Shown here piece by piece: positions 52,418 through 61,312 of a stretch of DNA of 64,000 bases. The notes beneath the pieces were generated by a model. It searched no databases, was not told where the DNA came from, and was given only the letters and a program-made list of their open reading frames with translations. Origin of the DNA: Limnovirga soli (GTDB lineage: Bacteria; Bacteroidota; Bacteroidia; Chitinophagales; Chitinophagaceae); NCBI RefSeq assembly GCF_013106755.1, contig NZ_WHPF01000004.1, positions 124,001 to 188,000 of the forward strand, written 5' to 3'. The position numbers were made by a program, and so were the translations under genes. The first letter of the stretch is position 1; every line of letters begins with the position of its first letter.

Positions 52418-54682
52418 TTACTGCTGCCGGTAACCTAATAATTGCATCACAACAGGTATTCCTTGTTTCGCTCTTTCAAAATCAAAATTACTTTCTAATT
52501 GTTGCGCAATAATTCCGGTATTTACCGAATCACTTTTTTTAACTTTCTCGCCCAGTTTTCTTCTTTCAGCATTTGTGAAACCGGAAAAAGTTCTGCGCAA
52601 CAAAGGCAATATTTCATTAAATACATTATCGTCCAGTTCCTTTACCCAATTATCAACTACACTCCACAGGTCGTTATCAATTAACAGTATGGTGCCGCTT
52701 CCTTTTAAAAAGCCTTCGAGCCACGCAGCGGCTGTGGCTGGCGGCGTTGCGGCAGACATAGCATAATAAAATACATGTACCAGCTCTTCTCCCTTCAGTA
52801 ATTTATGATCTGTCAATAATCTTGTTGCATAACCTGCAATAATCGGCGAAGTATTTTTGTTTTTGACAATGGAGGATAAAGTTTGCTTCCATTGCAGTGT
52901 GATCTCCATTTGCTGAAGCACATTAATAGCATCATTCATTTTATAGAATAGTTCTAGCAAATGCTGCGAGGCAGTTTCATCAACTGCAGTGCAAGCGGCA
53001 GGCAGGCTGATACAGATTCTTATGATCATGCTGTTGATAATACCCAGCACCAATTCTGCATCTGTTTTTCTTACGTTGCCATAACGGTTTACGGTAACAA
53101 GATTGGGTATTACCTCCATTAACTGGATGACATCACCGGCAGCAGCCGCAAGGTTATTAACGCGGTTGATAAGCACTTCAATGGCCACAGGCATTTCAGC
53201 AGGAATAGTATTTTCAAGCAATGCACATACTTCTGTCAATGCATTTGCTTTTACCGCTTTTTCTGATACAAATTTCGTAGCGGCTTCTTCAACTGTGTTG
53301 CCCCAGGTTCCCTTTTCAATAATGTCAATAGAAAAAGCAGGGTCCCACTGTAGCCGCCATTGTTCTTTGAAAGTTCCTTTGCCGGAGACAGCATACTTGT
53401 TCCCCCATTTTATTTCGAGCAATTGCAAACGATGTAAAAAAATACTTCTTTCTAAATCATTTTCTTTCCGCAGGTCCAGTATATAATCTTTAAAATCCGC
53501 CGTGGGTGGAAGCCGCAATCGTTTTTGTATTTTTTCTATATCGTTTTGCAGTGGTGGCTTGGGTATATCCGCAGGCACTACACCAATGCGGTTACCTACA
53601 ATCAGTTCATCTTGGATCAGTTGCAATAAAATGGTTTCTCCATTGCACAAAACACTCAATGTTGCTTCATTCAATTCCTCCAAACCAGCTTTTGACAAGT
53701 GACGTAAAGATGCCAATGACTCCGCCAACCGCACAGCTTCTATTACATTCGCAACAGAAGTATCCATTTGTTTTTTGCGCAACAGCTTGGCTACTTTAGC
53801 CATCCATCTTGTTCCATCATCTTTGGGATACTTCCATATATGATCATACCAGCCGGGAGAAGCAATGCCTGCACCATAACCACAGTAAAAACTTAAACGG
53901 TTATAGGTCCATAGTATCCAGGTACAATCCACTTTTGCTTTTGGTAATCCCTTCAGCAGTTCATTATCATCTTTTTGTTTGGGCATGTTTAATAAAGCAG
54001 GAGCGTGCCATGCACCACAAATCACAGCAATGTTTTGAAACATTTCTTTTTCAGCCTGCCTGATGGTTTTGCGCATGTGCGCTTCACGTAATTTTTCTAT
54101 TCTGTCTTCTTTCTTTGGAAATGCTTCCCGTAAAACCTGCATAGCTTCTGCCACTGCATCAAAAACCTGGTCATTGTCGTTACGGTATTCAAACATTTGT
54201 TCCCACCATTTTTCGCCATCATCATAACCTGCTGCTAATGCGAGATAGCTAATAGGATCAATTTTAATTTCTTCTATCGCTTTTTCTTCATCAATTGTTT
54301 CAGCGTTATTATTTAATGAAACTGGAGCATCGTTTTTCAATGCTTCATTTTTTGTTTCCTGCTCTAATGCAAACTGATGCCCGATGGGCAAGTCCATAAA
54401 CCGGACATGAATATTCTTTTTCCTCGCATAAATAATCGCCTGCCATTCCGGTGAAAATTCTGCAAAAGGATAGAAGACCGATTGCTGTGGATTATCGGGT
54501 TGATAAGCGAGTATGGCAACAGGTAGTTTTAACTCGTCATGCGTTGCCCATTGCAAGATAGCATCTGCCTCCGGCGGACCTTCCACCAGCACAATATCTG
54601 GTTGAATCTCTTCAAGAAATGCTTTTACATTTCTTGCCGAACCAGGACCATGATGCCGTATGCCTAAAATATGAACAGCCAT
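52418..54682 (-). CDS. DUF5682 family protein (TraB/ChaN-like start)
   Basis: 754 aa. The N-terminus MAVHILGIRHHGPGSARNVK and the following DIVLVEGPPEADAIL are the hallmark of DUF5682, whose first ~250 residues resemble the TraB/ChaN/EreA fold: GIRHHGPGS, EGPPE, and a later AVICGAWHAPALL. The remaining ~500 residues are helical. No signal peptide is seen, so it is cytoplasmic. It lies between the MoxR and VWA genes on the same strand, and this five-gene order recurs in distant bacteria, pointing to a common complex. Its biochemical activity is not known to me. Confidence 0.88.
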   Translation of the reverse strand: MAVHILGIRHHGPGSARNVKAFLEEIQPDIVLVEGPPEADAILQWATHDELKLPVAILAYQPDNPQQSVFYPFAEFSPEWQAIIYARKKNIHVRFMDLPIGHQFALEQETKNEALKNDAPVSLNNNAETIDEEKAIEEIKIDPISYLALAAGYDDGEKWWEQMFEYRNDNDQVFDAVAEAMQVLREAFPKKEDRIEKLREAHMRKTIRQAEKEMFQNIAVICGAWHAPALLNMPKQKDDNELLKGLPKAKVDCTWILWTYNRLSFYCGYGAGIASPGWYDHIWKYPKDDGTRWMAKVAKLLRKKQMDTSVANVIEAVRLAESLASLRHLSKAGLEELNEATLSVLCNGETILLQLIQDELIVGNRIGVVPADIPKPPLQNDIEKIQKRLRLPPTADFKDYILDLRKENDLERSIFLHRLQLLEIKWGNKYAVSGKGTFKEQWRLQWDPAFSIDIIEKGTWGNTVEEAATKFVSEKAVKANALTEVCALLENTIPAEMPVAIEVLINRVNNLAAAAGDVIQLMEVIPNLVTVNRYGNVRKTDAELVLGIINSMIIRICISLPAACTAVDETASQHLLELFYKMNDAINVLQQMEITLQWKQTLSSIVKNKNTSPIIAGYATRLLTDHKLLKGEELVHVFYYAMSAATPPATAAAWLEGFLKGSGTILLIDNDLWSVVDNWVKELDDNVFNEILPLLRRTFSGFTNAERRKLGEKVKKSDSVNTGIIAQQLESNFDFERAKQGIPVVMQLLGYRQQ

Positions 54683-54899
54683 TTTATATTTATATCTCTA
54701 ATAAAGAATGAGGTACTCTAAGGTGAAAATTTAGTTATGGGCCTTGTACAATTATGATCGTTCCTTGTTACGGATTTGTTACTTCGTCACCCAAATTCCT
54801 CACTTGTACGTTCGGAACAATTTTGAGTCAAAAGCGATCAGCTATAAAACAGGACTTAATATGGAAACCTGACTGTTTGTTGCTGAAACATATTATGCA

Positions 54900-54929
54900 G
54901 TACAAGAGTGCGACGCAAGAATGCTTCAT
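54900..54929 (-). repeat. REP-like element copy in the DUF5682-MoxR gap
   Basis: GTACAAGAGTGCGACGCAAG followed by AATGCTTCAT is an exact inverted match of the core at 23911-23929 and 52274-52292. The rest of the 278-nt gap (54683-54960) contains ATGATCGTTCCTTG at 54752-54765, a diverged possible partner arm, and no gene. Confidence 0.7.
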
Positions 54930-54960
54930 ACATATTCAAAAGCAGGCTTCATAAATAATT

Positions 54961-56043
54961 TTACGAACCCATATCCCTGCATGCCCTGTAAATATCTTTC
55001 CAATCTTCTCGTGGCTTAACAACCGTTTCAAGATATTCCAGCCAGACAATTTTATCCTGCACAGGATCTTTCACTATGGAACCAATAATACCAGCGGCGA
55101 GATCGGCGGCATTTAACTGGCCATCACCAAAATAAGCAGCCATCGCTAAACCATTGTTCACAACAGAGATAGCTTCAGCAGTACTTAAAGAACCACTGGG
55201 TATTTTGATTTTTGTTTTACCATCAATTGTAACACCACTGCGCATTTCGCGAAAGATGGTTACAATACGCCGGATCTCTTTTAGAGCCGGTGGCTCGGCG
55301 GGTAATTCCATTATTTTTTCAAAACTTTCTACACGGCGTTTTACAATATCTATTTCTTCTTCTATTGAATCCGGCACGGGAAGTATCACGGTATTGAATC
55401 GGCGTTTTAAAGCGCTTGATAATTCGTTCACACCCTTGTCCCTGTTGTTTGCTGTAGCAATAATATTAAAGCCGCGTATTGCCTGCACTTCTATATTTAA
55501 TTCAGGAACAGGCAAAGTTTTTTCTGAAAGGATGGTGATTAATGTGTCCTGTACATCGGCGCCTATTCTTGTCAACTCTTCAATCCTGGCAATTTTGCCA
55601 TCTTTCATTGCACGTACAACTGGTGTTTCCACCAGGGCATTTTCTGATGGTCCTTCTGCAAGCAATTTTGCATAGTTCCATCCATAGCGCACCGACTCTT
55701 CACTAGTACCTGCTGTGCCTTGGATGATTAAGGTAGAATCGCCGCTGATTGCTGCAGCCAGGTGTTCACTGACCCAGCTTTTAGCAGTACCAGGCAGCCC
55801 ATATAATAACAAAGCCCTGTCTGTAGTGAGTGTAGCAACAGCTATTTCCATTAGCCTTTTATTGCCTATATATTTTGGGGTAATTTCAAAACCGTTTTTT
55901 AATTTCCCGCCTATAAGATAGGTTACTACAGACTGAGGAGAGAGTTTCCAGTTTTGCGGGCGTTTATCAGAATCCTGCTTATGCAGTTCTTCCAGTTCTT
56001 CTGCAAATAGTTGCTCTGCATGTTGACGTAGGATTGTTGCCAT
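54961..56043 (-). CDS. MoxR-type AAA+ ATPase
   Basis: 360 aa. Walker A is GLPGTAKS at 82-89, Walker B-like IARIEE at 151-156, sensor 1 IIATANN at 194-200, followed by the arginine-bearing LKRRFNTV at 212-219. The helix-2 insert of MoxR proteins is recognisable (GSTLIIQGTAGTSEES region). MoxR ATPases remodel a partner through a VWA protein; the VWA gene is in the same operon. It begins 26 nt after the DUF5691 gene ends and is followed by a REP-containing gap. Confidence 0.92.
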   Translation of the reverse strand: MATILRQHAEQLFAEELEELHKQDSDKRPQNWKLSPQSVVTYLIGGKLKNGFEITPKYIGNKRLMEIAVATLTTDRALLLYGLPGTAKSWVSEHLAAAISGDSTLIIQGTAGTSEESVRYGWNYAKLLAEGPSENALVETPVVRAMKDGKIARIEELTRIGADVQDTLITILSEKTLPVPELNIEVQAIRGFNIIATANNRDKGVNELSSALKRRFNTVILPVPDSIEEEIDIVKRRVESFEKIMELPAEPPALKEIRRIVTIFREMRSGVTIDGKTKIKIPSGSLSTAEAISVVNNGLAMAAYFGDGQLNAADLAAGIIGSIVKDPVQDKIVWLEYLETVVKPREDWKDIYRACRDMGS

Positions 56044-56069
56044 ATTTTTATTTTTACTGTTGAGTTTTA

Positions 56070-57557
56070 TTATTGATTAAAAGCTGATAATATTTGCTGT
56101 TTTAATTGTATAAGTTTTATAATATACTCACACATATTACTCCACATTTTAGCGTTGTACTCTTCGGGTGGCGCATATTTTTCGAGCTCTTTAATAATCG
56201 TTGCCGGAATAAGGTGAATGTGTTCATTATAAAAATTACGGTTATACTGGTAAGGATTTTTTGCTGTATGTTTAAAAATAACACTTGTTAATTCAGGGCT
56301 CCATTCTTCATTTTCGTTACTGAGAAATTGAATAACTGAATCAGCAAAAGCTTCAATTTTATTTAATAAATATTTTATTCGTATATCTTTTGTAAGTAGG
56401 GGAAGCAAATCCTGATAATATTTGCTTTCTTCCTTGATAAACAGAATGGCCCATTCATTATTTTTAAATCTCCCAGTAGCAAGGCCTAAAGCGGGAAGAT
56501 ATCTTTCCAGGTCTTTATTATTGCTAAAAAGAATGTATACATTTTCAGCTGTATCATTAAAATGTTCCTGCCATAAATTAGGCGGCGTAAGACTAATAAG
56601 CTGATAGATAATATATTCTTCCTCGCTTATATTTTTTTGACTACTTAATTTTTCGATGCCTGTTTTAAAAATGCTTTCATCAATTACATTTGGTAATTTT
56701 ATTTGTAAAACTGTTTTGGAAGATAAACCCAGCAATTTTTTTTCTTTTTTCAGCTCAATGCTTTGCTGCAGCAGGTTCCAATATTGCAGAATAATACCTG
56801 ATGTCGGAATCAACTTTAATAAATGAAGTATTTCATCTTTTACCTTTTGGCTTTTTTCATTTAATAAACTTTCGAGCCAATTGATATCTTCAGCTGAGAT
56901 ATTGATCTTTAATTGCTTTAATAATTCCGCTTTACTATTTGCATTTTCTGTTGACCAGGATTGCGTTAGCCATTCCCTTGCTTTTGTAGGATCAGTTTCA
57001 CGAAGCAGTTGCAATACTTTTTTTCTTTCATCGGGTGTTCCTGTTTGCCATAATTCTTCTGCCGTTGCCCGAACAGAAAAATTCCAATCAGGATTGAATT
57101 CACTTAGCCATTCACCACGCTTGCCACAGCACGCGGTTATAAACGGCCGTAATGTTTTATGATGACGACCAATATCTAATAAGGTTGGTATTAAATCGAG
57201 AATTACTAATTGTTGATTAACAACACATTGCTGTAACCAGAATTTTAGTAATGGAATACTTTCTTCATCCAGTATTTCCTTTAATATCTGTAATGTCTGC
57301 TTATTACAATAGGGCAGTTCTTCTGGCTGTGCAACCTTGATCGTAATTTCTTTCCGCAGAACAGGTGTAATACCGCTCTGCCGGTAATTAAATGCTATTG
57401 CTGCAATGTGAAGGAATTTTTCTTCTTTGTCAAGTGTTTCATTTGAACTCACATCGCCAAATATTGAAGACAGGTCAGGACATAATTCACCTGCATTCAC
57501 CTGTTTTTTATCGGTGCCCAATAAAGCTGTATTTATGATGTTATCCCAAAATTGCAT
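56070..57557 (-). CDS. DUF5691 family protein
   Basis: 495 aa. The opening MQFWDNIINTALLGTDKK matches the DUF5691 start (W...I..ALLGT.+). The rest is almost entirely alpha-helical with HEAT-like repeats (LLRETDPTKAREWLTQSW, WLESLLNEKSQKVKDEILHLL), consistent with a scaffold. No catalytic motif is seen. Its ATG overlaps the stop of the SWIM gene (TAATG), indicating translational coupling. It is found together with SWIM, MoxR, DUF5682 and VWA genes and probably contributes to one complex. Confidence 0.87.
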   Translation of the reverse strand: MQFWDNIINTALLGTDKKQVNAGELCPDLSSIFGDVSSNETLDKEEKFLHIAAIAFNYRQSGITPVLRKEITIKVAQPEELPYCNKQTLQILKEILDEESIPLLKFWLQQCVVNQQLVILDLIPTLLDIGRHHKTLRPFITACCGKRGEWLSEFNPDWNFSVRATAEELWQTGTPDERKKVLQLLRETDPTKAREWLTQSWSTENANSKAELLKQLKINISAEDINWLESLLNEKSQKVKDEILHLLKLIPTSGIILQYWNLLQQSIELKKEKKLLGLSSKTVLQIKLPNVIDESIFKTGIEKLSSQKNISEEEYIIYQLISLTPPNLWQEHFNDTAENVYILFSNNKDLERYLPALGLATGRFKNNEWAILFIKEESKYYQDLLPLLTKDIRIKYLLNKIEAFADSVIQFLSNENEEWSPELTSVIFKHTAKNPYQYNRNFYNEHIHLIPATIIKELEKYAPPEEYNAKMWSNMCEYIIKLIQLKQQILSAFNQ

Positions 57558-58858
57558 TAAAATATTTTGTACTCATGATTATACCATGCACCCAATGGTG
57601 TGTATTTATTCTCTTTACCTAGCACAGCAACAGGTAGTGCCTCACCTCCACTTATTGATAGAAGTTTCCATATGCCTTGATAATTTTCTGCAACAGCCAT
57701 CATTTTCTGATCAGCATCCTGTAGCCACCATTGATTATTAAAATGTACAGGTTTCAACTGCTGTATCACGAATGGATATGCTTCTGCAAAAGGATAAAAG
57801 CTGTTGTTTGCTGTTTCTTTTGCCACAACCTCTTCCCAGTTCTGAAAAGCCTTAACAGGTAATAGATTTTTTGTGCTGAATTGTTGTTTTACTAATGCAC
57901 GGATTGGAAAAGAACTACTATAGAAAACAAGTTCGGCGTCTGTAACTAATCCTGGCGTTAATGTAACAGATGGCACTTGGTTGCGTACATAAAACTGGAG
58001 TACCAACGCATATTGGTTTGTGTGTATGCCAAATAGCCAGTTACGTTCAACAGTGAGTTGTTCTTCCTGACTTACCTGTTTACCTAATACAAACCAATCA
58101 TCTCGAATGCCCTGCTTTACCTTCAGTTCATCCTGGTTCTGTGTAAACCCAATAAGACTGCGGATATCATTCTGCAGTGTTTCATTTAATGATCCGGTAT
58201 TTTTATATCCCTGAATCACTAGATATATTTTTACTATTTGATCCAGGAATAAAGTTTGCCATCCTTCTTTATAAAAATTAATATCCTCCAGAACGCGGAC
58301 CATGCCAGCTAAACCAGGTGCCTGTGCGTCGACCATTCTCCGCGCTACGTTTTCATAATAAGCAGCGGTCTTTTCAGGAATATTAATGATGCCATTCCGA
58401 ATAATATCTTTAATCCAAAGCAGAAGCTCATCTAAGCCGTCATCAACTTTTTGTTCACGGGCCTTTTGCCGCTTTGCCTGAGCAGCTTCATCAACTGGCT
58501 TATCTTTTTTGTCTGTTTTATTCTCTTCTTTTTCTGCACGTTTATTAATCCATTCACTCACCCAAGCCGGTCCTTCAGAGATTGAAAAATCTTTTGCCTG
58601 CCTTGAGTATAATAATAATAAACCTATTCCGTGTTTACAGGGGAATTTGCGGCTGGGACAAGAGCATTTAAAAGCAAGGTTTACTATATCAATTTGTGTT
58701 TGATATGGCTTGCTGCCGCTCCCCTGGCATTCGCCCCATAATGCCATCTCATTAGCTCCTTTGCTAATCCATTTGGCAGGATTAGCTAAATCTTTGCCCG
58801 ATTTTTTGGATGATTCATCGGGGGCAAGTGCTAATATTTGTTCGTCTGAAAATTGCAA
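57557..58858 (-). CDS. SWIM zinc-finger protein
   Basis: 433 aa. The SWIM motif CxC...CxH lies at C65, C67, C74, H76 (FKCSCPSRKFPCKHGIGLL); it binds zinc and is used in DNA or protein contacts. A Lys/Glu-rich linker lies at ~100-135 (EKEENKTDKKDKPVDEAAQ). The remainder is helical, with a C-terminal beta-rich part (GIWKLLSISGGEALPVAVLG). It is the first gene of the five-gene operon. The upstream intergenic DNA to 59604 should hold the promoter, although no clear TAnnTTTG box was identified. Confidence 0.9.
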   Translation of the reverse strand: MQFSDEQILALAPDESSKKSGKDLANPAKWISKGANEMALWGECQGSGSKPYQTQIDIVNLAFKCSCPSRKFPCKHGIGLLLLYSRQAKDFSISEGPAWVSEWINKRAEKEENKTDKKDKPVDEAAQAKRQKAREQKVDDGLDELLLWIKDIIRNGIINIPEKTAAYYENVARRMVDAQAPGLAGMVRVLEDINFYKEGWQTLFLDQIVKIYLVIQGYKNTGSLNETLQNDIRSLIGFTQNQDELKVKQGIRDDWFVLGKQVSQEEQLTVERNWLFGIHTNQYALVLQFYVRNQVPSVTLTPGLVTDAELVFYSSSFPIRALVKQQFSTKNLLPVKAFQNWEEVVAKETANNSFYPFAEAYPFVIQQLKPVHFNNQWWLQDADQKMMAVAENYQGIWKLLSISGGEALPVAVLGKENKYTPLGAWYNHEYKIF

Positions 58859-59257
58859 GGATTTAGAAATTTGGACCTAAGTTAAGGTTTTGTATTTTAT
58901 TAAGAAATGTTTACACTAGTGAGTTTACATGTACTCATACCCTTATCCTAAAAAGATTTTAATCAATGAATAATCCTTACTCGCAAGGCCAGAAATAAAC
59001 CAAATTAACAAGAAAGGCGCTATTCCTACAGGCAGATTTAAAGTGGAGAAACCTTTTTTGCATGGGATTTCCGGGCAAACCAATTCACAAAGAGCAAGGT
59101 TAACACCTATCAACCGGTCAAATTTTTCCGTAAGAACGGGAGGAAGGGATGGTTTTTTAATTCATCATACAGGGCCTTAAGGCTGTGATGGTGAGGTCCT
59201 CCCTTATTCGATAGTATTTTAAAATATAGAATTTGGGCTTATTTGCTTTAATTTCTA

Positions 59258-59332
59258 TGGATGTGATTTGATATTTTTTCTGATGCTGCTTAAGCATTTT
59301 TTGTAGTTGCAAAAAAGATCAAATCACATCCA
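59258..59332. repeat. 22-bp inverted repeat with 31-nt loop
   Basis: The left arm TGGATGTGATTTGATATTTTTT (59258-59279) pairs with the right arm at 59311-59332 with one mismatch. The loop holds a further TGCTTAAGCA dyad. It does not follow a gene closely (the nearest stop is over 400 nt away on the other strand), so it is not an obvious terminator. Confidence 0.65.
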
Positions 59333-59335
59333 GAT

Positions 59336-59354
59336 GCTCCCGGCAGGGATTCGA
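59336..59354 (-). other. tRNA 3'-end-like block (possible att core)
   Basis: On the minus strand this reads ATCGAATCCCTGCCGGGAGC, which resembles a T-loop plus 3' acceptor strand (TTCGAATCC... pattern). The 5' half of a T-stem is not present, so it is not a tRNA gene. Such fragments are left as attachment-site cores by integrative elements. Confidence 0.3.
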
Positions 59355-59604
59355 TTTATTATACTCAATTCTTTGTAAGTGAATCGAAAAGGGAAGTAAA
59401 ATTAACTTTAAATAAAAATGGGAGGCTTCAATATTAATTGACTTCCATGATAAAATATTTAGCGCTTTGCTATTGCCCCTAATTTTTTTAAATGAGGATA
59501 TAATATTAATTTTTTAAATAAAAAACGCATTAATAAAAAAAAATATTAAATTGTTTTAGAATACGAATTGTCCTTTCTTTTCCCATCATGAAAACTCTCC
59601 TTAT

Positions 59605-61296
59605 ATGTTTAAAAAACAATGCCTTACTATGGTATGTTTTATCTGCAGTTTTATGCTCCATGCCCAGGAAAATGCAATCTCTGTCAGCAACTTTACTGTA
59701 AAGAATCAACTGCAATCAAACATCAGCGAATGGGGCAACACGCCGGGCGCTCTTTTACTAGTAGCGCAAAATAGTAGCTGGGGCGACAGGCCTGTAAAGT
59801 TGTTAATTGCTGTAAAAAAGGGCGATAGTAAAATTTGCGGAATTGCAGATGGTATTACCCTAGACTATTTTAAAGCACGCAGCTTTGGAACAAATGAATT
59901 GCTGGCAGGGCTTGGCAATTGCGAAACGCTGCCACCCGGTATTTATTCATTGTGTGTCCAGTTCAGGGGAATGAGCGATAACCGCCAGTGGGTAAATATT
60001 AGCCCAGAAGTATGCAAACCGTTTACTGTGGATGGCGGCACAAACAATCAAAAATATACAGGGCCTGCACCAATATTTCCTGAGAATAATAAAATATTTA
60101 CTGAGCAGGATATTAAAAAGCCTCTTACATTCAGATGGACTCCAGTAGTTCCTAAACCGCAAGAACCAGTAACATATCGTTTAAAAGTATGGCAGCTTAT
60201 GCAGGGCCAAAACAGTACGGAGGCTCTAAGAACAAATCCGCCAATAGTAACAAAGGATGTTGATAATTTTACGCAAACAATTGTTGCAAATTTGCTAACT
60301 GGCCCATGTAAACCACCTTACCTCTGTGATTTTGTTTGGACTGTGCAGGCTATTAATAGAGAAGGAAAGCCTTGGGGTGAGAATATTGGAGAAAGTGAAC
60401 CAAGTTTATTTAGTGTAAGTAGTGCCGGTTGCGGAACAAATAAAGATATTGTAACAATTACCTGTAAAGGATGGGTAAATGGATTGCCAACATACAATGT
60501 ATCTATTGTGTTTAACAATGTGATTCCAATTACAGGTGGACAACAATGTACTACAATGATGAATGGGATAACGGCTACTCTAGGAACTATAAGTGGAATA
60601 AATACATTGCCCGTGACTATTCCAGTTGGCGGAAATTCACCTGCAATTTCTTTTACTTATACACCTGCAAATTCAACGCAAACCGCTGTAACATTTAATT
60701 ATACCGGGATTTGGAATGATGGAAATAATAACACCAGCAATTTTAATAGTGGACTAATAACCTTACCCAGCTGCGTATGCAATTCTTGTGACCTCATTCA
60801 ATGGAATATCGGTACGGCTACACAAGCATTGTTAGGCAACTACATGAATATTATACAGCCCTTTAACCCAACAGGTTATGGAAACATAGTTGGTGTAAAA
60901 GCCGAAATAATAACTTTTGAAAGATATGTAGGTGATAGCTGTATGAGCTGCAATAAAGACTGGAATCAATGGGGTAATTTTACAGCAGGCAATTATGCAG
61001 GTCTTAGCGGAAGTTTAGCTGCCGCTTCACCCCCCATTACGGGGTTTACTCACCATGCAATTTATTTCAATGCAACAGGACCTGGTAGTTTTAACCTTAG
61101 TATAAGTACACCACCTTTAAGTAATTTAAGTTGTTGTTGCGACAGGGTGGCTGTTACCATTCGTTACACTTATACTTTCAAAGCAAGTGATGGGACTTGT
61201 ACATACTGCAGTTTTGTAAAAAGGTATGAATTTTTTAAAGGCAATTGCCGGGGAATTCCTGTTCCGATTGATACACCCGTTAACCCTACTAAATAA
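59605..61296 (+). CDS. Secreted Fn3/TANFOR-like protein, Cys-rich C-terminus
   Basis: 563 aa. The signal peptide (MVCFICSFMLHAQ) precedes an Ig-like N-domain (~25-150). A second domain at ~155-270 (FPENNKIFTEQD, LTFRWTPVVPKPQEPVTYRLKV, FVWTVQAINREG, PSLFSV) is clearly the same type as in 3360-4466. The C-terminal ~270 residues form beta-sandwich segments with paired cysteines (CNSCDLIQWNIG, SCMSCNKDWNQWG, SNLSCCCDRV). No T9SS sorting motif is visible. It is followed 16 nt later by another secreted protein gene, likely one operon. A surface or adhesin role is inferred. Confidence 0.75.
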   Translation: MFKKQCLTMVCFICSFMLHAQENAISVSNFTVKNQLQSNISEWGNTPGALLLVAQNSSWGDRPVKLLIAVKKGDSKICGIADGITLDYFKARSFGTNELLAGLGNCETLPPGIYSLCVQFRGMSDNRQWVNISPEVCKPFTVDGGTNNQKYTGPAPIFPENNKIFTEQDIKKPLTFRWTPVVPKPQEPVTYRLKVWQLMQGQNSTEALRTNPPIVTKDVDNFTQTIVANLLTGPCKPPYLCDFVWTVQAINREGKPWGENIGESEPSLFSVSSAGCGTNKDIVTITCKGWVNGLPTYNVSIVFNNVIPITGGQQCTTMMNGITATLGTISGINTLPVTIPVGGNSPAISFTYTPANSTQTAVTFNYTGIWNDGNNNTSNFNSGLITLPSCVCNSCDLIQWNIGTATQALLGNYMNIIQPFNPTGYGNIVGVKAEIITFERYVGDSCMSCNKDWNQWGNFTAGNYAGLSGSLAAASPPITGFTHHAIYFNATGPGSFNLSISTPPLSNLSCCCDRVAVTIRYTYTFKASDGTCTYCSFVKRYEFFKGNCRGIPVPIDTPVNPTK

Positions 61297-61312
61297 TTAT
61301 AAAAATTATACG

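Larger units (their letters stand above)
58859..59604. other. Divergent intergenic stretch between operons
   Basis: There is no supported gene. It separates the minus-strand SWIM operon from plus-strand secreted-protein genes and so should contain promoters for both. Notable content: a palindrome GCCTTAAGGC near 59180, a long inverted repeat at 59258-59332, and a tRNA-3'-end-like block at 59336-59354. Confidence 0.5.

Noticed and set aside
59336-59354. Complete tRNA gene on the minus strand
   Set aside because: Only the T-loop/acceptor-like part is present; no matching T-stem 5' strand, anticodon arm or D-arm could be found.
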